A DNA stretch of 64,000 nucleotides from Mycolicibacterium celeriflavum (GCF_010731795.1 NZ_AP022591.1:62001-126000); one strand, 5' to 3'. Positions 1 to 10,737 are shown, numbered from the stretch's first letter. Numbers and translations are program-made. Notes: a model not told the origin generated them from the sequence alone.

Positions 1-3000
1 AGTGTATTCAACCCCGCCTTCAGCCAGATTCAGGTCGAGGTCGGATTCCACACCCCGCGGCTGGCGGACGGGGTCGAGCTGGTTGACCGGTGGGCCGAAA
101 AGTGCGGTATCGACGCCAAGCTCGCGCACGAGATGACCGAGCACATCTTCGTGCGTCCGATCGACTGGGTCGCCGAGGTCGAGCGGCTGCACGAGGCCGG
201 CGCGAAGTGGATCGTCGATCTCGGTCCGAGCGACACCGTGACGCGGTTGACTGCCCCGATCATCCGCGGCCTGGGGGTGGGCATCGTCCCCGCCGCAACG
301 CGGGTCGGGCAGCGCAATCTGTTCACCGTCGGTGCAGAACCCGAGGTGCCGCCGGCGTGGTCGAGCTATGCGCCGACCACCGTGCAGCTGCCCGACGGCT
401 CGGTCAAGCTGTCGACGAAGTTCACCCGGCTCACCGGACGCTCGCCGATCCTGCTGGCGGGGATGACACCGACGACCGTCGACGCCAAGATCGTCGCGGC
501 CGCCGCCAACGCCGGTCACTGGGCCGAACTCGCTGGTGGTGGGCAGGTCACCGAGGAGATCTTCACCGACCGCATCGCCGAGCTGACCACGCTGCTCGAG
601 CCCGGCCGTGCCGTGCAGTTCAACTCGCTGTTCCTCGATCCGTATCTGTGGAAGCTGCAAGTCGGTGGAAAACGGTTGGTGCAGAAGGCCCGTCAGTCCG
701 GTGCGCCGATCGACGGCCTCATCGTCAGCGCAGGCATCCCGGAGCTCGAGGACGCCGTCGAACTGATCGACGAGCTCAACTCCGTCGGCATCAGCCACGT
801 GGTGTTCAAACCCGGCACGGTCGACCAGATCAAGTCCGTCATCAAAATCGCCGCCGAGGTGCCGGGCAAGGACGTCATCGTCCACATCGAGGGTGGCCGC
901 GCCGGCGGGCACCACTCCTGGGAAGACCTCGACGACCTGCTGCTGAACACCTACGGGGAGTTGCGCAAACTGCCCAACATCACGGTCTGCGTCGGCGGCG
1001 GAATCGGCACCCCGGAGCGCGCGGCCGAGTATCTGTCCGGGCGGTGGGCCACCGAATACGGTTTCCCGGCGATGCCGGTGGACGGCATCTTGGTGGGTAC
1101 CGCGGCGATGGCGACATTGGAGGCCACCACCTCGCCCGCCGTCAAGCAGATGCTGGTCGAGACCGGCGGCACCGACCACTGGATCAGCGCCGGAAAAGCC
1201 CAGGGCGGCATGGCTTCCAGCCGCAGCCAACTCGGTGCCGACATCCACGAGATCGACAACGCCGCATCGCGTTGCGGCCGGCTGCTCGACGAGGTCGCCG
1301 GTGACGCCGAAGCCGTGGCGGCCCGCCGCGACGAGATCATCGCCGCGATGGCCACCACCTGCAAGCCGTACTTCGGCGACGTCGGCGAGATGACCTACCG
1401 CCAGTGGCTGGCGCGCTACGTCGAATTGGCGATCGGCGACGACGACAGCACCGCCGACACCAAGCTGCCCGGCACCCCGTGGCTGGCCGACACCTGGCGC
1501 GACCGGTTCGCCGAAATGCTGCACCGCGCCGAGGCGCGCCTGCACCCGCAGGACTCCGGACCGATCGCCACGCTCTTCGGTGACGCTGCGCTGCTTGATG
1601 ATCCGGACCGGGCGATCGCCACGCTGGTGGCGCGCTATCCGGAATCGGAGACGCTGCGGTTGCACCCGGCCGACGTGCCGTGGTTCATCACGCTGTGCAA
1701 GACCCCGGGCAAGCCGGTCAATTTCGTGCCGGTCATCGACAAGGATGTGCGGCGGTGGTGGCGCAGCGACTCGCTGTGGCAGGCCCACGACGCGCGCTAC
1801 ACCGCCGACCAGGTCTGCATCATCCCCGGCACGCAGGCGGTTGCGGGCATCACCCGCGTCGACGAGCCGGTCGGTGAGCTGCTCGACCGCTTCGAGCAGA
1901 CCGCGATCGATGAGGCACTCGCCGCTGACGGCAACCCTGTGCCGGTGGTTTCGCGACGCCAGGCCCGCGCCGACGTCACCGGGCCGCTCGCGGTGGTACT
2001 CGACTCACCCGACGTGTTGTGGGCGGGCCGCGTCGCGATCAACCCGGTGCACCGCATCGGTGCCCCGAGCGAGTGGCAGGCCAACGAAAACCGCAATGCC
2101 ACACATCCTTCCACCGGGGCTCGGCTCGAGCTCAGTGGTGACCGGGTGACGCTGAGCGTGCCGCTGTCCGACATCTGGGTCGACATCCCGTTCACACTGC
2201 CGGCGTGCACGGTCGACGGCGGCATGCCCGTCGTCACGGTCGAGGATGCGTCGACCGCGATGCGTGCCGTGCTGGCGATCGCGGCCGGTGTCGACGGACC
2301 CGACGACTTACCCCCGGTGCGCGACAACGTCTCGACCGTGACCGTCGACTGGGAGCCCGAACGGGTCGCCGACCACACCGGTGTCACCGCGACGTTCGGC
2401 GCCCCGCTGGCGCCCGGTCTCACGCTCGTACCGGACGCGCTCGTCGGGCACTGCTGGCCCGCGGTTTTCGCGGCGATCGGGTCCGCGCTCACCGAGGACG
2501 GCTTCCCCGTCGTCGAAGGCCTGCTGAGCCTGGTACATCTCGACCACGCCGCGCACCTGCTGGGCGAGATGCCGAAAACCCGGGCCGAACTGGCGATCAC
2601 GGCAACGGTTTCGACCGCCACCGATTCCGAATACGGACGCGTCGTACCGGTGACGGTGCAGATTCGCGACGCCGACGGCGACCTGCTGGCCACTCTCGAA
2701 GAGCGCTTCGCGATCCGCGGTCGCACCGGCGCGGCCGATCTCGCCGATCCGCCGCGCGCGGGTGGGGCGATCACCGACAACGCGACCGACACCCCGCGAC
2801 GCCGGCGCCGCGACGTGACCGTCACCGCACCGACCGACATGAGCGCTTTCGCGGTCGTCTCCGGTGATCACAACCCGATCCACACCGACCGTGCCGCCGC
2901 GCTGCTGGCAGGGCTCAAATCGCCCATCGTGCACGGCATGTGGCTGTCGGCGGCCGCACAGCACGTCGTCGCCGCCACCGACGGCAAGCCCGCCCCGCCG

Positions 3001-6000
3001 GCGCGCGTCGTCGGCTGGACGTCGCGGTTCCTCGGCATGGTGCTGCCCGGTGACGAGGTCGACTTCCGCGTCGACCGCGTCGGAATCGACCGCGGCGCAG
3101 AGATCGTCGAGGTCACCGCCAAGGTCGCGGGCGACCTCGTCATGTCCGCGACGGCCCAGCTCGCCGCGCCCAAGACCGTCTACGCGTTCCCGGGCCAGGG
3201 CATCCAGCACAAGGGCATGGGTATGGAGGTGCGCGCCCGCTCCAAGGCGGCCCGCAAGGTGTGGGACACCGCGGACAAGTTCACCCGCGACACGCTGGGC
3301 TTCTCGGTGCTGCATGTGGTGCGCGACAACCCGACCAGCCTGATCGCCAGTGGCGTGCACTACCACCACCCCGACGGTGTGCTGTTCTTGACCCAGTTCA
3401 CCCAGGTGGCGATGGCGACGGTGGCCGCCGCCCAGGTGGCCGAGATGCGCGAGCAGGGCGCGTTCGTCGAAGGAGCGATCGCCTGCGGTCACTCCGTCGG
3501 CGAGTACACCGCGCTGGCGTGCGTCAGCGGTGTCTACGAGCTGGAAGCGTTGCTGGAGGTGGTGTTCCACCGCGGCAGCAAGATGCACGACATCGTGCCG
3601 CGTGACCACCTCGGCCGGTCGAACTACCGGCTGGCCGCGATCCGACCGTCGCAGATCGACCTCGACGACGCCGACGTCAAGGCGTTCGTCGCCGAGATCT
3701 CCGAGCGCACCGGTGAGTTCTTGGAAATCGTCAACTTCAACCTGCGCGGCTCGCAGTACGCGATCGCGGGCACCGTGCGTGGGCTGGAAGCGCTGGAGGA
3801 GGAAGTCGAGCGGCGCCGCGAGATCACCGGCGGCAAGCGGTCGTTCATCCTGGTTCCCGGCATCGACGTGCCGTTCCACTCTTCGGTGCTGCGCGTTGGC
3901 GTGGCCGACTTCCGCCGCTCGCTGGAGCGCGTGATGCCGCGCGGCCAGGATCCCGACCTGATCATCGGCAAGTACATCCCCAACCTGGTGCCGCGGCCGT
4001 TCACGCTCGACCGCGACTTCATCCAGGAGATCCGCGATTTGGTGCCGGCCGAGCCGCTCGACGAGATCCTCGCCGACTACGACACCTGGCGCACCGAGAA
4101 GCCGGCCGAGCTGTGCCGCAAGGTCGTGATCGAGCTGCTGGCATGGCAATTCGCCAGCCCGGTGCGCTGGATCGAAACCCAGGACCTGCTGTTCATCGAG
4201 GAAGCCGCGGGCGGTCTGGGCATCGAGCGTTTCGTCGAGATCGGCGTGAAATCCGCGCCGACGGTCGCGGGCTTGGCGGCCAACACCCTGAAGCTGCCCG
4301 AATACTCGCACAGCACAACGGAAGTGCTGAACTCCGAGCGCGACGCGGCGGTGCTGTTCGCCACCGACACCGACCCCGAGCCCGAACTCGGCGACGAGCT
4401 GACCTCCGCTCCCGCGCCCGAGGCGGCCGCGCCCGTCGAGGCGGCCGCACCAGCCGCCCCGGCTCCAGCGCCCGCTGCGCCGGCGGGCGGCCCCAGGCCG
4501 GACGACCTCACGTTCGACGCCGCCGACGCCACCATGGCACTGATCGCGCTGTCGGCGAAGATGCGCATCGACCAGATCGAGCCGCTGGACTCCATCGAAT
4601 CGATCACCGACGGCGCGTCGTCGCGACGCAACCAACTGCTGGTCGACCTCGGCTCGGAGCTCGACCTCGGCGCCATCGACGGTGCGGCGGAAGCGGATCT
4701 GGCCGGGCTCAAGGGCCAGGTCACCAAGCTCGCCAGGACCTACAAGCCGTTCGGCCCGGTGCTGTCCGACGCAGTCAACGACCAGCTGCGCACCGTGTTC
4801 GGCCCGTCCGGCAAGCGGCCCGCCTACATCGCCGAGCGGGTCACCAAGACGTGGGAGCTGGGCCCGGGATGGGTCAAGCACGTCACCGTCGAGGTGGCGC
4901 TCGGCACCCGCGAGGGGTCCAGCGTCCGTGGTGGGGACCTGGGCGGCCTGCACGACGGCGCGCTGGCCGACGGGGCGACCGTCGACAAGGTGATCGACGC
5001 CGCGGTCTCCGCGGTCGCGGCAAGGCGCGGCGTTGCGGTGTCGCTGCCGTCCGCCGCGGGCGCCGGCGGGGGCGTGGTGGACTCCGCCGCGCTCTCCGAG
5101 TTCGCCGAGCAGGTCACCGGCCGCGACGGCGTGCTGGCCTCGGTGGCCCGCACGATCCTGGGTCAGCTGGGTCTCGACACCGCGGTCCCCGCCCCGGAGG
5201 CCACCGATGCCGAGCTCATCGACCTGGTCACCGCCGAACTGGGTTCGGACTGGCCACGTTTGGTGGCGCCCGTGTTCGACGGTCGCAAGGCGGTGCTCTT
5301 CGACGACCGCTGGGCCAGCGCCCGCGAGGATCTGGCCAAGCTGTGGCTGCTCGACGAGGGCGAGATCGACGCGGACTGGCAGCGGCTCTCGCAGCGTTTC
5401 GAGGGCGCGGGTCACGTCGTCGGCACGCAGGCCACCTGGTGGCAGGGCAAGGCGCTCGCGTCGGGTCGCAACATCCACGCCTCGCTGTACGGGCGCGCCG
5501 CGGCGGGTGCGGAGAACCCCGACGCCGGCCGCTACAGCGACGAGGTCGCCGTCGTCACCGGAGCCTCGAAGGGGTCGATCGCCGCGTCCGTCGTGGCGCA
5601 ATTGCTCGACGGCGGGGCGACGGTCATCGCGACGACGTCCAAGCTCGACGACGACCGGTTGGCGTTCTACCGCGCGCTCTACCGCGACAACGCCCGCTGG
5701 GACGCCAAGTTGTGGGTGGTGCCTGCCAACATGGCGTCCTACACCGACATCGATGCGCTGGTTCAGTGGGTCGGCACAGAGCAGACCGAAAGCCTTGGGC
5801 CGCAGTCGATCCACCTCAAAGACGCCCAGACGCCGACACTGCTGTTCCCGTTCGCCGCACCGCGGGTCGCCGGCGACCTGTCCGAGGCCGGATCGCGCGC
5901 CGAGATGGAGATGAAGGTGCTGCTGTGGGCAGTGCAGCGGCTGATCGGCGGCCTGTCACACATCGGAGCCGAACGCGACATCGCCGCGCGACTGCACGTC

Positions 6001-8409
6001 GTGCTGCCGGGCTCACCGAACCGCGGCATGTTCGGCGGTGACGGCGCCTACGGCGAGGCGAAGTCCGCGCTCGACGCGTTGGTGACCCGCTGGAAGGCCG
6101 AAACATCGTGGGCGCAGCGGGTTTCGTTGGCCCACGCGCTGATCGGGTGGACCAAGGGCACGGGCCTGATGGGTCACAACGACGCCATCGTCGGCGCGGT
6201 CGAAGAGGCCGGCGTGCGTACGTACACGACCGACGAGATGGCGCGCATGCTGCTCGGGTTGTGTGACATCGAATCCAAGGTGGCCGCGGCGCACAAGCCG
6301 CTGCAGGCCGACTTCACGGGTGGACTGGCCGACGTCGACATCGACATGGCCGAACTGGCCGCCAAGGCTCGCGACGAGATGGTGACCGAAAGCCGAACCG
6401 AGGAAACCGATGACGAGGGCACTGTGCGCGCGCTGCCGTCGCCGCCGCGGGGCTACAAGTCCGCGCCGCCGCCGGAGTGGGCCGACCTCGACATCGACCC
6501 GGCCGACATGGTGGTCATCGTCGGTGGCGCCGAGCTGGGACCCTACGGCTCCTCGCGCACCCGCTTCGAGATGGAGGTCGACAACGAGCTGTCCGCGGCC
6601 GGCGTGCTCGAGCTGGCGTGGACGACCGGACTGGTCAAGTGGGAAGACGATCCGACACCGGGCTGGTACGACACCGAAACCGGTGAGCTGGTCGACGAGG
6701 GCGAGCTGGTGGAGCGTTACCACGACGCCGTGATCGAGCGGGTCGGCATCCGCGAGTTCGTCGGCGATGGCGCGATCGACGCCGACCACACTGCGCCGCT
6801 TCTGGTTTCGGTGTTCCTCGACAAGGACTTCACCTTCGTGGTGTCCAACGAGGAGGAAGCCAGGGCGTTCGTCCGCGCCGATCCGGAGCACACCGTCATC
6901 GCACCCGTACCGGACAGCGGCGACTGGCAGGTCACCCGCAAGGCCGGCACCGAGATCCGGGTGCCGCGCAAGACGAAACTGTCCCGCACCGTCGGCGCGC
7001 AGATTCCCACCGGATTCGATCCGATGGTCTACGGCGTCAGCCAGGAGATGATGAACTCCATTGACCGGCTGGCGATCTGGAACCTCGTCACCACGGTCGA
7101 CGCGTTCCTGTCCGCCGGCTTCACGCCCGCGGAACTGATGCGCTGGGTGCATCCCAGCCTGGTGGCCAGCACCCAGGGCACCGGCATGGGCGGCATGACG
7201 TCGATGCAGACCATGTACCACGGCAACCTGCTGGGCCGGAACAAGCCGAACGACATCCTGCAGGAAGTCCTGCCGAACGTGTACGCGGGCCACGTCGTGC
7301 AGTCCTATGTGGGCAGTTACGGCGCGATGATCCATCCGGTCGGGGCTTGCGCCACCGCGGCGGTGTCGGTCGAGGAGGGCGTCGACAAGATCAAGCTCGG
7401 CAAGGCGGAGTTCGTCGTCGCCGGCGGATACGACGACCTGACGCTCGAGGCCATCATCGGGTTCGGCGACATGGCCGCGACCGCGGACACCGAGATGATG
7501 CGGGCCAAGGGCATCAGCGACTCGAAGTTCTCCCGCGCCAACGACCGTCGCCGGCTCGGGTTCGTCGAGGGCCAGGGTGGTGGGACCATCCTGCTGGCCC
7601 GCGGTGATCTCGCGCTCAAGATGGGGCTGCCGGTGCAAGCGGTCATCGGCTACGTGTCGTCGTTCGGCGACGGGGTGCACACCTCGATCCCGGCACCGGG
7701 CCTGGGTGCGCTGGCGGCCGGCCGTGGCGGTCGCGACTCGCAGTTGGCGCGCTCGCTGGCCGCGCTCGGCGTCGGACCCGACGACATCGCGGTGGTGTCC
7801 AAGCACGACACCTCGACACTGGCCAACGATCCCAACGAGACCGAGCTGCACGAGCGGCTCGCCGACTCGCTGGGCAGGTCGGAAGGGGCACCACTGTTCG
7901 TGGTGTCGCAGAAGAGCCTGACCGGTCATTCGAAGGGCGGCGCGGCGGCGTTCCAGATGATGGGGCTGTGCCAGATCCTGCGCGACGGCATCATCCCGCC
8001 GAACCGCAGCCTGGATTGTGTCGACGACGAACTCGCCGGTGCTGCGCACCTGGTCTGGCTGCGTGACACCCTGCACTTCGGCGACAAGTTCCCGTTGAAG
8101 GCGGGGCTGATCACCAGCCTCGGCTTCGGCCACGTGTCCGGTCTGATCGCGCTGGTGCATCCGCAGGCGTTCCTCGCCGCGCTGAGCCCGGAGGAACGCG
8201 CGCAGTACAAGCAGCGCGCGGACGCCCGGGTGCTGGCCGGTCAGCATCGGCTCGCGTCGGCGATCGCGGGCGGCAAGCCGCTGTACGAGAAGCCGGCCGA
8301 CCGCCGGTTCGGCCACGACGCCCCGGAGAAGCGGCAGGAAGCCGAGATGCTGCTCGATCCGGCGTCGCGGCTCGGCGACGACGACGTGTATGTGCCCGCA
8401 CAAGCGTGA
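1..8409 (+). CDS. fas: Type I fatty acid synthase (FAS-I), 5'-truncated by window edge
   Basis: The reading frame is open from base 1, so this is the C-terminal 2802 residues of the mycobacterial multifunctional FAS-I; roughly the first 270-290 residues are outside the window, judging from the usual length of about 3070. FAS-I makes the C16-C26 acyl-CoAs that feed phospholipids and mycolic acids in the cytosol. Visible domains in order: end of the acetyltransferase; enoyl reductase TIM barrel (around nt 420-1300); MaoC-like dehydratase (SGDHNPIHTD, near 2860); malonyl/palmitoyl transferase (FPGQGIQHKGMG near 3190, nucleophile GHSVGEY near 3490); Ala/Pro linker; ACP with the likely phosphopantetheine serine in DGASSRRNQ (near 4610); ketoreductase (VVTGASKG, 5550); ketosynthase (catalytic Cys in GACATAAVS near 7345, His in KHDTSTL and LTGHSKGG). 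It has no phosphopantetheinyl transferase domain of its own; acpS follows 15 bp downstream. Confidence 0.98.
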   Translation, partial: SVFNPAFSQIQVEVGFHTPRLADGVELVDRWAEKCGIDAKLAHEMTEHIFVRPIDWVAEVERLHEAGAKWIVDLGPSDTVTRLTAPIIRGLGVGIVPAATRVGQRNLFTVGAEPEVPPAWSSYAPTTVQLPDGSVKLSTKFTRLTGRSPILLAGMTPTTVDAKIVAAAANAGHWAELAGGGQVTEEIFTDRIAELTTLLEPGRAVQFNSLFLDPYLWKLQVGGKRLVQKARQSGAPIDGLIVSAGIPELEDAVELIDELNSVGISHVVFKPGTVDQIKSVIKIAAEVPGKDVIVHIEGGRAGGHHSWEDLDDLLLNTYGELRKLPNITVCVGGGIGTPERAAEYLSGRWATEYGFPAMPVDGILVGTAAMATLEATTSPAVKQMLVETGGTDHWISAGKAQGGMASSRSQLGADIHEIDNAASRCGRLLDEVAGDAEAVAARRDEIIAAMATTCKPYFGDVGEMTYRQWLARYVELAIGDDDSTADTKLPGTPWLADTWRDRFAEMLHRAEARLHPQDSGPIATLFGDAALLDDPDRAIATLVARYPESETLRLHPADVPWFITLCKTPGKPVNFVPVIDKDVRRWWRSDSLWQAHDARYTADQVCIIPGTQAVAGITRVDEPVGELLDRFEQTAIDEALAADGNPVPVVSRRQARADVTGPLAVVLDSPDVLWAGRVAINPVHRIGAPSEWQANENRNATHPSTGARLELSGDRVTLSVPLSDIWVDIPFTLPACTVDGGMPVVTVEDASTAMRAVLAIAAGVDGPDDLPPVRDNVSTVTVDWEPERVADHTGVTATFGAPLAPGLTLVPDALVGHCWPAVFAAIGSALTEDGFPVVEGLLSLVHLDHAAHLLGEMPKTRAELAITATVSTATDSEYGRVVPVTVQIRDADGDLLATLEERFAIRGRTGAADLADPPRAGGAITDNATDTPRRRRRDVTVTAPTDMSAFAVVSGDHNPIHTDRAAALLAGLKSPIVHGMWLSAAAQHVVAATDGKPAPPARVVGWTSRFLGMVLPGDEVDFRVDRVGIDRGAEIVEVTAKVAGDLVMSATAQLAAPKTVYAFPGQGIQHKGMGMEVRARSKAARKVWDTADKFTRDTLGFSVLHVVRDNPTSLIASGVHYHHPDGVLFLTQFTQVAMATVAAAQVAEMREQGAFVEGAIACGHSVGEYTALACVSGVYELEALLEVVFHRGSKMHDIVPRDHLGRSNYRLAAIRPSQIDLDDADVKAFVAEISERTGEFLEIVNFNLRGSQYAIAGTVRGLEALEEEVERRREITGGKRSFILVPGIDVPFHSSVLRVGVADFRRSLERVMPRGQDPDLIIGKYIPNLVPRPFTLDRDFIQEIRDLVPAEPLDEILADYDTWRTEKPAELCRKVVIELLAWQFASPVRWIETQDLLFIEEAAGGLGIERFVEIGVKSAPTVAGLAANTLKLPEYSHSTTEVLNSERDAAVLFATDTDPEPELGDELTSAPAPEAAAPVEAAAPAAPAPAPAAPAGGPRPDDLTFDAADATMALIALSAKMRIDQIEPLDSIESITDGASSRRNQLLVDLGSELDLGAIDGAAEADLAGLKGQVTKLARTYKPFGPVLSDAVNDQLRTVFGPSGKRPAYIAERVTKTWELGPGWVKHVTVEVALGTREGSSVRGGDLGGLHDGALADGATVDKVIDAAVSAVAARRGVAVSLPSAAGAGGGVVDSAALSEFAEQVTGRDGVLASVARTILGQLGLDTAVPAPEATDAELIDLVTAELGSDWPRLVAPVFDGRKAVLFDDRWASAREDLAKLWLLDEGEIDADWQRLSQRFEGAGHVVGTQATWWQGKALASGRNIHASLYGRAAAGAENPDAGRYSDEVAVVTGASKGSIAASVVAQLLDGGATVIATTSKLDDDRLAFYRALYRDNARWDAKLWVVPANMASYTDIDALVQWVGTEQTESLGPQSIHLKDAQTPTLLFPFAAPRVAGDLSEAGSRAEMEMKVLLWAVQRLIGGLSHIGAERDIAARLHVVLPGSPNRGMFGGDGAYGEAKSALDALVTRWKAETSWAQRVSLAHALIGWTKGTGLMGHNDAIVGAVEEAGVRTYTTDEMARMLLGLCDIESKVAAAHKPLQADFTGGLADVDIDMAELAAKARDEMVTESRTEETDDEGTVRALPSPPRGYKSAPPPEWADLDIDPADMVVIVGGAELGPYGSSRTRFEMEVDNELSAAGVLELAWTTGLVKWEDDPTPGWYDTETGELVDEGELVERYHDAVIERVGIREFVGDGAIDADHTAPLLVSVFLDKDFTFVVSNEEEARAFVRADPEHTVIAPVPDSGDWQVTRKAGTEIRVPRKTKLSRTVGAQIPTGFDPMVYGVSQEMMNSIDRLAIWNLVTTVDAFLSAGFTPAELMRWVHPSLVASTQGTGMGGMTSMQTMYHGNLLGRNKPNDILQEVLPNVYAGHVVQSYVGSYGAMIHPVGACATAAVSVEEGVDKIKLGKAEFVVAGGYDDLTLEAIIGFGDMAATADTEMMRAKGISDSKFSRANDRRRLGFVEGQGGGTILLARGDLALKMGLPVQAVIGYVSSFGDGVHTSIPAPGLGALAAGRGGRDSQLARSLAALGVGPDDIAVVSKHDTSTLANDPNETELHERLADSLGRSEGAPLFVVSQKSLTGHSKGGAAAFQMMGLCQILRDGIIPPNRSLDCVDDELAGAAHLVWLRDTLHFGDKFPLKAGLITSLGFGHVSGLIALVHPQAFLAALSPEERAQYKQRADARVLAGQHRLASAIAGGKPLYEKPADRRFGHDAPEKRQEAEMLLDPASRLGDDDVYVPAQA

Positions 8410-8424
8410 GATAGCGTTTCGCCC

Positions 8425-8817
8425 ATGGCGATAGTCGGGGTGGGGATCGACCTGGTCTCCATACCCGAGTTCGCCGAGCAGGTCGACCAGCCGGGGACCG
8501 TTTTCGCCGAGACGTTCACGCCCGGCGAGCGGCGGGACGCCGCGGACAAGAGCTCGTCGGCGGCGCGACACCTGGCGGCCCGGTGGGCGGCGAAGGAGGC
8601 CGTGATCAAGGCGTGGTCGGGTTCGCGGTTCGCCAAGCGGCCCGTGCTGCCCGAGGCGATCCACCGCGACATCGAGGTGATCACCGACATGTGGGGCCGT
8701 CCGAAGGTGCGGCTGTCCGGGGCGATCGCCGAGCATCTGGCTGACGTGACGATCCACCTGTCGCTGACGCATGAGGCCGGCACCGCCGCGGCGGTCGCCA
8801 TCCTCGAAGAGCGCTGA
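8425..8817 (+). CDS. acpS: Holo-[acyl-carrier-protein] synthase
   Basis: This 130-residue AcpS-type phosphopantetheinyl transferase moves 4'-phosphopantetheine from CoA onto the ACP serine. The N-terminal GVGIDLVSIPEF and the central WAAKEAVIKAWSG carry the family's Mg/CoA-binding Asp and Glu residues. It starts 15 bp after the fas stop, the same fas-acpS pair found in M. tuberculosis (Rv2524c-Rv2523c), so it very probably activates the FAS-I carrier domain as well as the FAS-II AcpM. The length equals the usual mycobacterial AcpS. Co-transcription with fas is inferred from the spacing. Confidence 0.97.
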   Translation: MAIVGVGIDLVSIPEFAEQVDQPGTVFAETFTPGERRDAADKSSSAARHLAARWAAKEAVIKAWSGSRFAKRPVLPEAIHRDIEVITDMWGRPKVRLSGAIAEHLADVTIHLSLTHEAGTAAAVAILEER

Positions 8818-8931
8818 CCCTTTGCTCCGCGAGGGTGCGTGTCTGTCGACGACACGCCGAGGTTTTCCGGCAGTTCATGCACGCTCACGGCTCCTCGGCG
8901 GTGCGCAATTGATGCCGCTACTGTCGCCGTC

Positions 8932-10287
8932 ATGAGCGATCTGGTGCAGCGGACGCGCGACGTGCTGCCGTCGGTGCGGCGGGACCTGGAAGACCTGGTG
9001 CGCGTCGAGTCGGTGTGGGCGGACCCGGCGCGGCGCGGCGAGGTGCAGCGCAGCGCCGCCGCGGTGGCGCAGCTGTTGGCCGACGCCGGGTTCGGCGAGG
9101 TACAGATCGTCAGCGAGGGCGGTGCCCCCGCCGTCATCGCCCGCCATCCCGCGCCGCCGGGCGCGCCGACGGTGCTGCTGTACGCCCACCACGACGTGCA
9201 ACCCGAAGGCGATCGGGCGCAGTGGGACTCGGCGCCGTTCGAGCCCACCGAGCGCGACGGACGCCTCTACGGTCGGGGCACTGCCGACGACAAGGCCGGC
9301 ATCGCAATACATCTGGCGGCCTTCCGGGCGCACGGCGGCGATCCGCCGGTCGGTGTCACGGTGTTCGTCGAGGGCGAGGAGGAGTCGGGCTCGCCGTCGT
9401 TGCCGCGCCTGCTGGCGGCGCATCGCGAGGCCCTGGCCTGCGATGTGATCGTCCTCGCCGACTCGGACAACTGGAGCACGGAGGTGCCGTCGCTGACGGT
9501 GTCGCTGCGGGGACTGGCCGACTGCACCGTCGAGGTCGCCACGCTGGATCACGGACTGCACTCGGGGCTGTGGGGCGGCGTCGTGCCCGACGCGTTGAGC
9601 GTGCTGGTGCGGATGTTGGCCAGCCTGCACGACGACGACGGCAATGTCGCAGTGGCGGGGCTACACGAAGCCGCCGCTGCCGGCCTCGACTATCCGCCGG
9701 AACGTGTACGCCAGGAAACCGGACTCCTCGAGGGCGTATCCGAAATCGGTTCGGGCTCAGTGCCGCAACGGTTGTGGGCCAAACCGGCGATCACGGTCAT
9801 CGGCATCGACGCCACGCCTGTCGACAAGTCGTCGAACACATTGATTCCGAGGGCGCGGGCCAAGGTCAGCATGCGCGTCGCGCCCGGCGGCGATGCCGCA
9901 GAGCACCTGGCGGCGTTGACGCGACACCTCGAGCAGCACGCGCCGTGGGGTGCGCAGGTGACCGTCACGCCCGGTGACCTCGGGCAGCCGTACGCGGTCG
10001 ACGCCAGCGGGCCGGTTTACGACGCGGCCCGGGCCGCCTTCCGCCAGGCGTGGGGCGCCGAACCGGTGGACACCGGAATCGGCGGTTCGATCCCGTTCAT
10101 CGCCGAGTTCGCCGCCGCGTTCCCGTCGGCGAAGATACTGGTGACCGGCGTGGAAGACCCTGCGACACAGGCACATAGCGTCAACGAGAGCTTGCACCTG
10201 GGAGTGCTGGAGCGTGCTGCCGTCTCGGAGGCCCTACTGCTGGCCCGACTGAGAGAACACAGCTCAGACGGACAGATTGCGACGTAG
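8932..10287 (+). CDS. M20 family dipeptidase / metallopeptidase (Rv2522c-like)
   Basis: The product is 451 residues, a zinc-dependent M20/ArgE/DapE-family hydrolase. Metal and catalytic positions are visible: YAHHDVQ (His/Asp, near nt 9183), GRLYGRGTADDKAG with its bridging Asp, VEGEEESGSPS with the catalytic Glu pair, and the C-terminal TQAHSVNES His. The exact substrate (dipeptide, carnosine-like or amidated amino acid) cannot be read from sequence. I start it at ATG 8932 (MSDLVQRTRDVLP); an open frame extends further upstream, but only from weaker starts and through low-conservation sequence. Its 3' end overlaps the convergent bcp gene by 24 bp. Confidence 0.93.
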   Translation: MSDLVQRTRDVLPSVRRDLEDLVRVESVWADPARRGEVQRSAAAVAQLLADAGFGEVQIVSEGGAPAVIARHPAPPGAPTVLLYAHHDVQPEGDRAQWDSAPFEPTERDGRLYGRGTADDKAGIAIHLAAFRAHGGDPPVGVTVFVEGEEESGSPSLPRLLAAHREALACDVIVLADSDNWSTEVPSLTVSLRGLADCTVEVATLDHGLHSGLWGGVVPDALSVLVRMLASLHDDDGNVAVAGLHEAAAAGLDYPPERVRQETGLLEGVSEIGSGSVPQRLWAKPAITVIGIDATPVDKSSNTLIPRARAKVSMRVAPGGDAAEHLAALTRHLEQHAPWGAQVTVTPGDLGQPYAVDASGPVYDAARAAFRQAWGAEPVDTGIGGSIPFIAEFAAAFPSAKILVTGVEDPATQAHSVNESLHLGVLERAAVSEALLLARLREHSSDGQIAT

Positions 10288-10737
10288 CTTGGCGACGTGC
10301 CCGGTGGCGCGCACGTTGTACTGCGCCTCGGCGATCCTGCCCGTCTCGTCGACGACGAACGTCGACCGGATGACGCCCTGAACGGTCTTGCCGTACATCG
10401 TCTTCTCGCCGAACGCGCCCCAAGCGGTGAGCACCTCGCGATCCGGGTCCGACAGCAGCGGGAACGTCAGCTGCTCCTTGTCGCGGAACTTGGCCAGCTT
10501 CTCCGGCTTGTCGGGGGAGATGCCGATGACGTCGAGCCCGGCGTCGTTGAGCTCACGAAGGTTGTCCCGGAAATCACACGCCTGCTTCGTACAGCCGGGG
10601 GTCGACGCCGCCGGGTAGAAGTACACGATGACCTTGCGACCCGTGTAGTCGGAGAGCTTCACGGTGTTGCCGTCGGCGTCGGGCAGGCTGAACGCAGAGG
10701 CTTTGTCGCCTACCTCGAGTCGCGGAGTCTGTGGCAC
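10264..10737 (-). CDS. bcp: Thioredoxin-dependent peroxiredoxin, BCP/PrxQ type
   Basis: The product is 157 residues, an AhpC/TSA-family peroxidase that reduces H2O2 and alkyl hydroperoxides using thioredoxin. The active site reads YPAASTPGCTKQACDF: the peroxidatic Cys in PGCT and a second Cys five residues later, the C-x4-C arrangement of atypical 2-Cys BCP enzymes. The start is GTG at 10737 (MPQTPRLEVGDKA). It is convergent with and overlaps the M20 peptidase by 24 bp, and its 5' end faces the DUF3618 gene, the order known from M. tuberculosis (Rv2521, Rv2520c). Confidence 0.96.
   Translation of the reverse strand: MPQTPRLEVGDKASAFSLPDADGNTVKLSDYTGRKVIVYFYPAASTPGCTKQACDFRDNLRELNDAGLDVIGISPDKPEKLAKFRDKEQLTFPLLSDPDREVLTAWGAFGEKTMYGKTVQGVIRSTFVVDETGRIAEAQYNVRATGHVAKLRRNLSV

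Noticed and set aside
2308..8772. Very long open frames on the minus strand opposite fas (2308-5814 and 6013-8772)
   Set aside because: They mirror the codon structure of fas in high-GC DNA, have no recognisable domains and are Arg/His/Gly-rich shadows.
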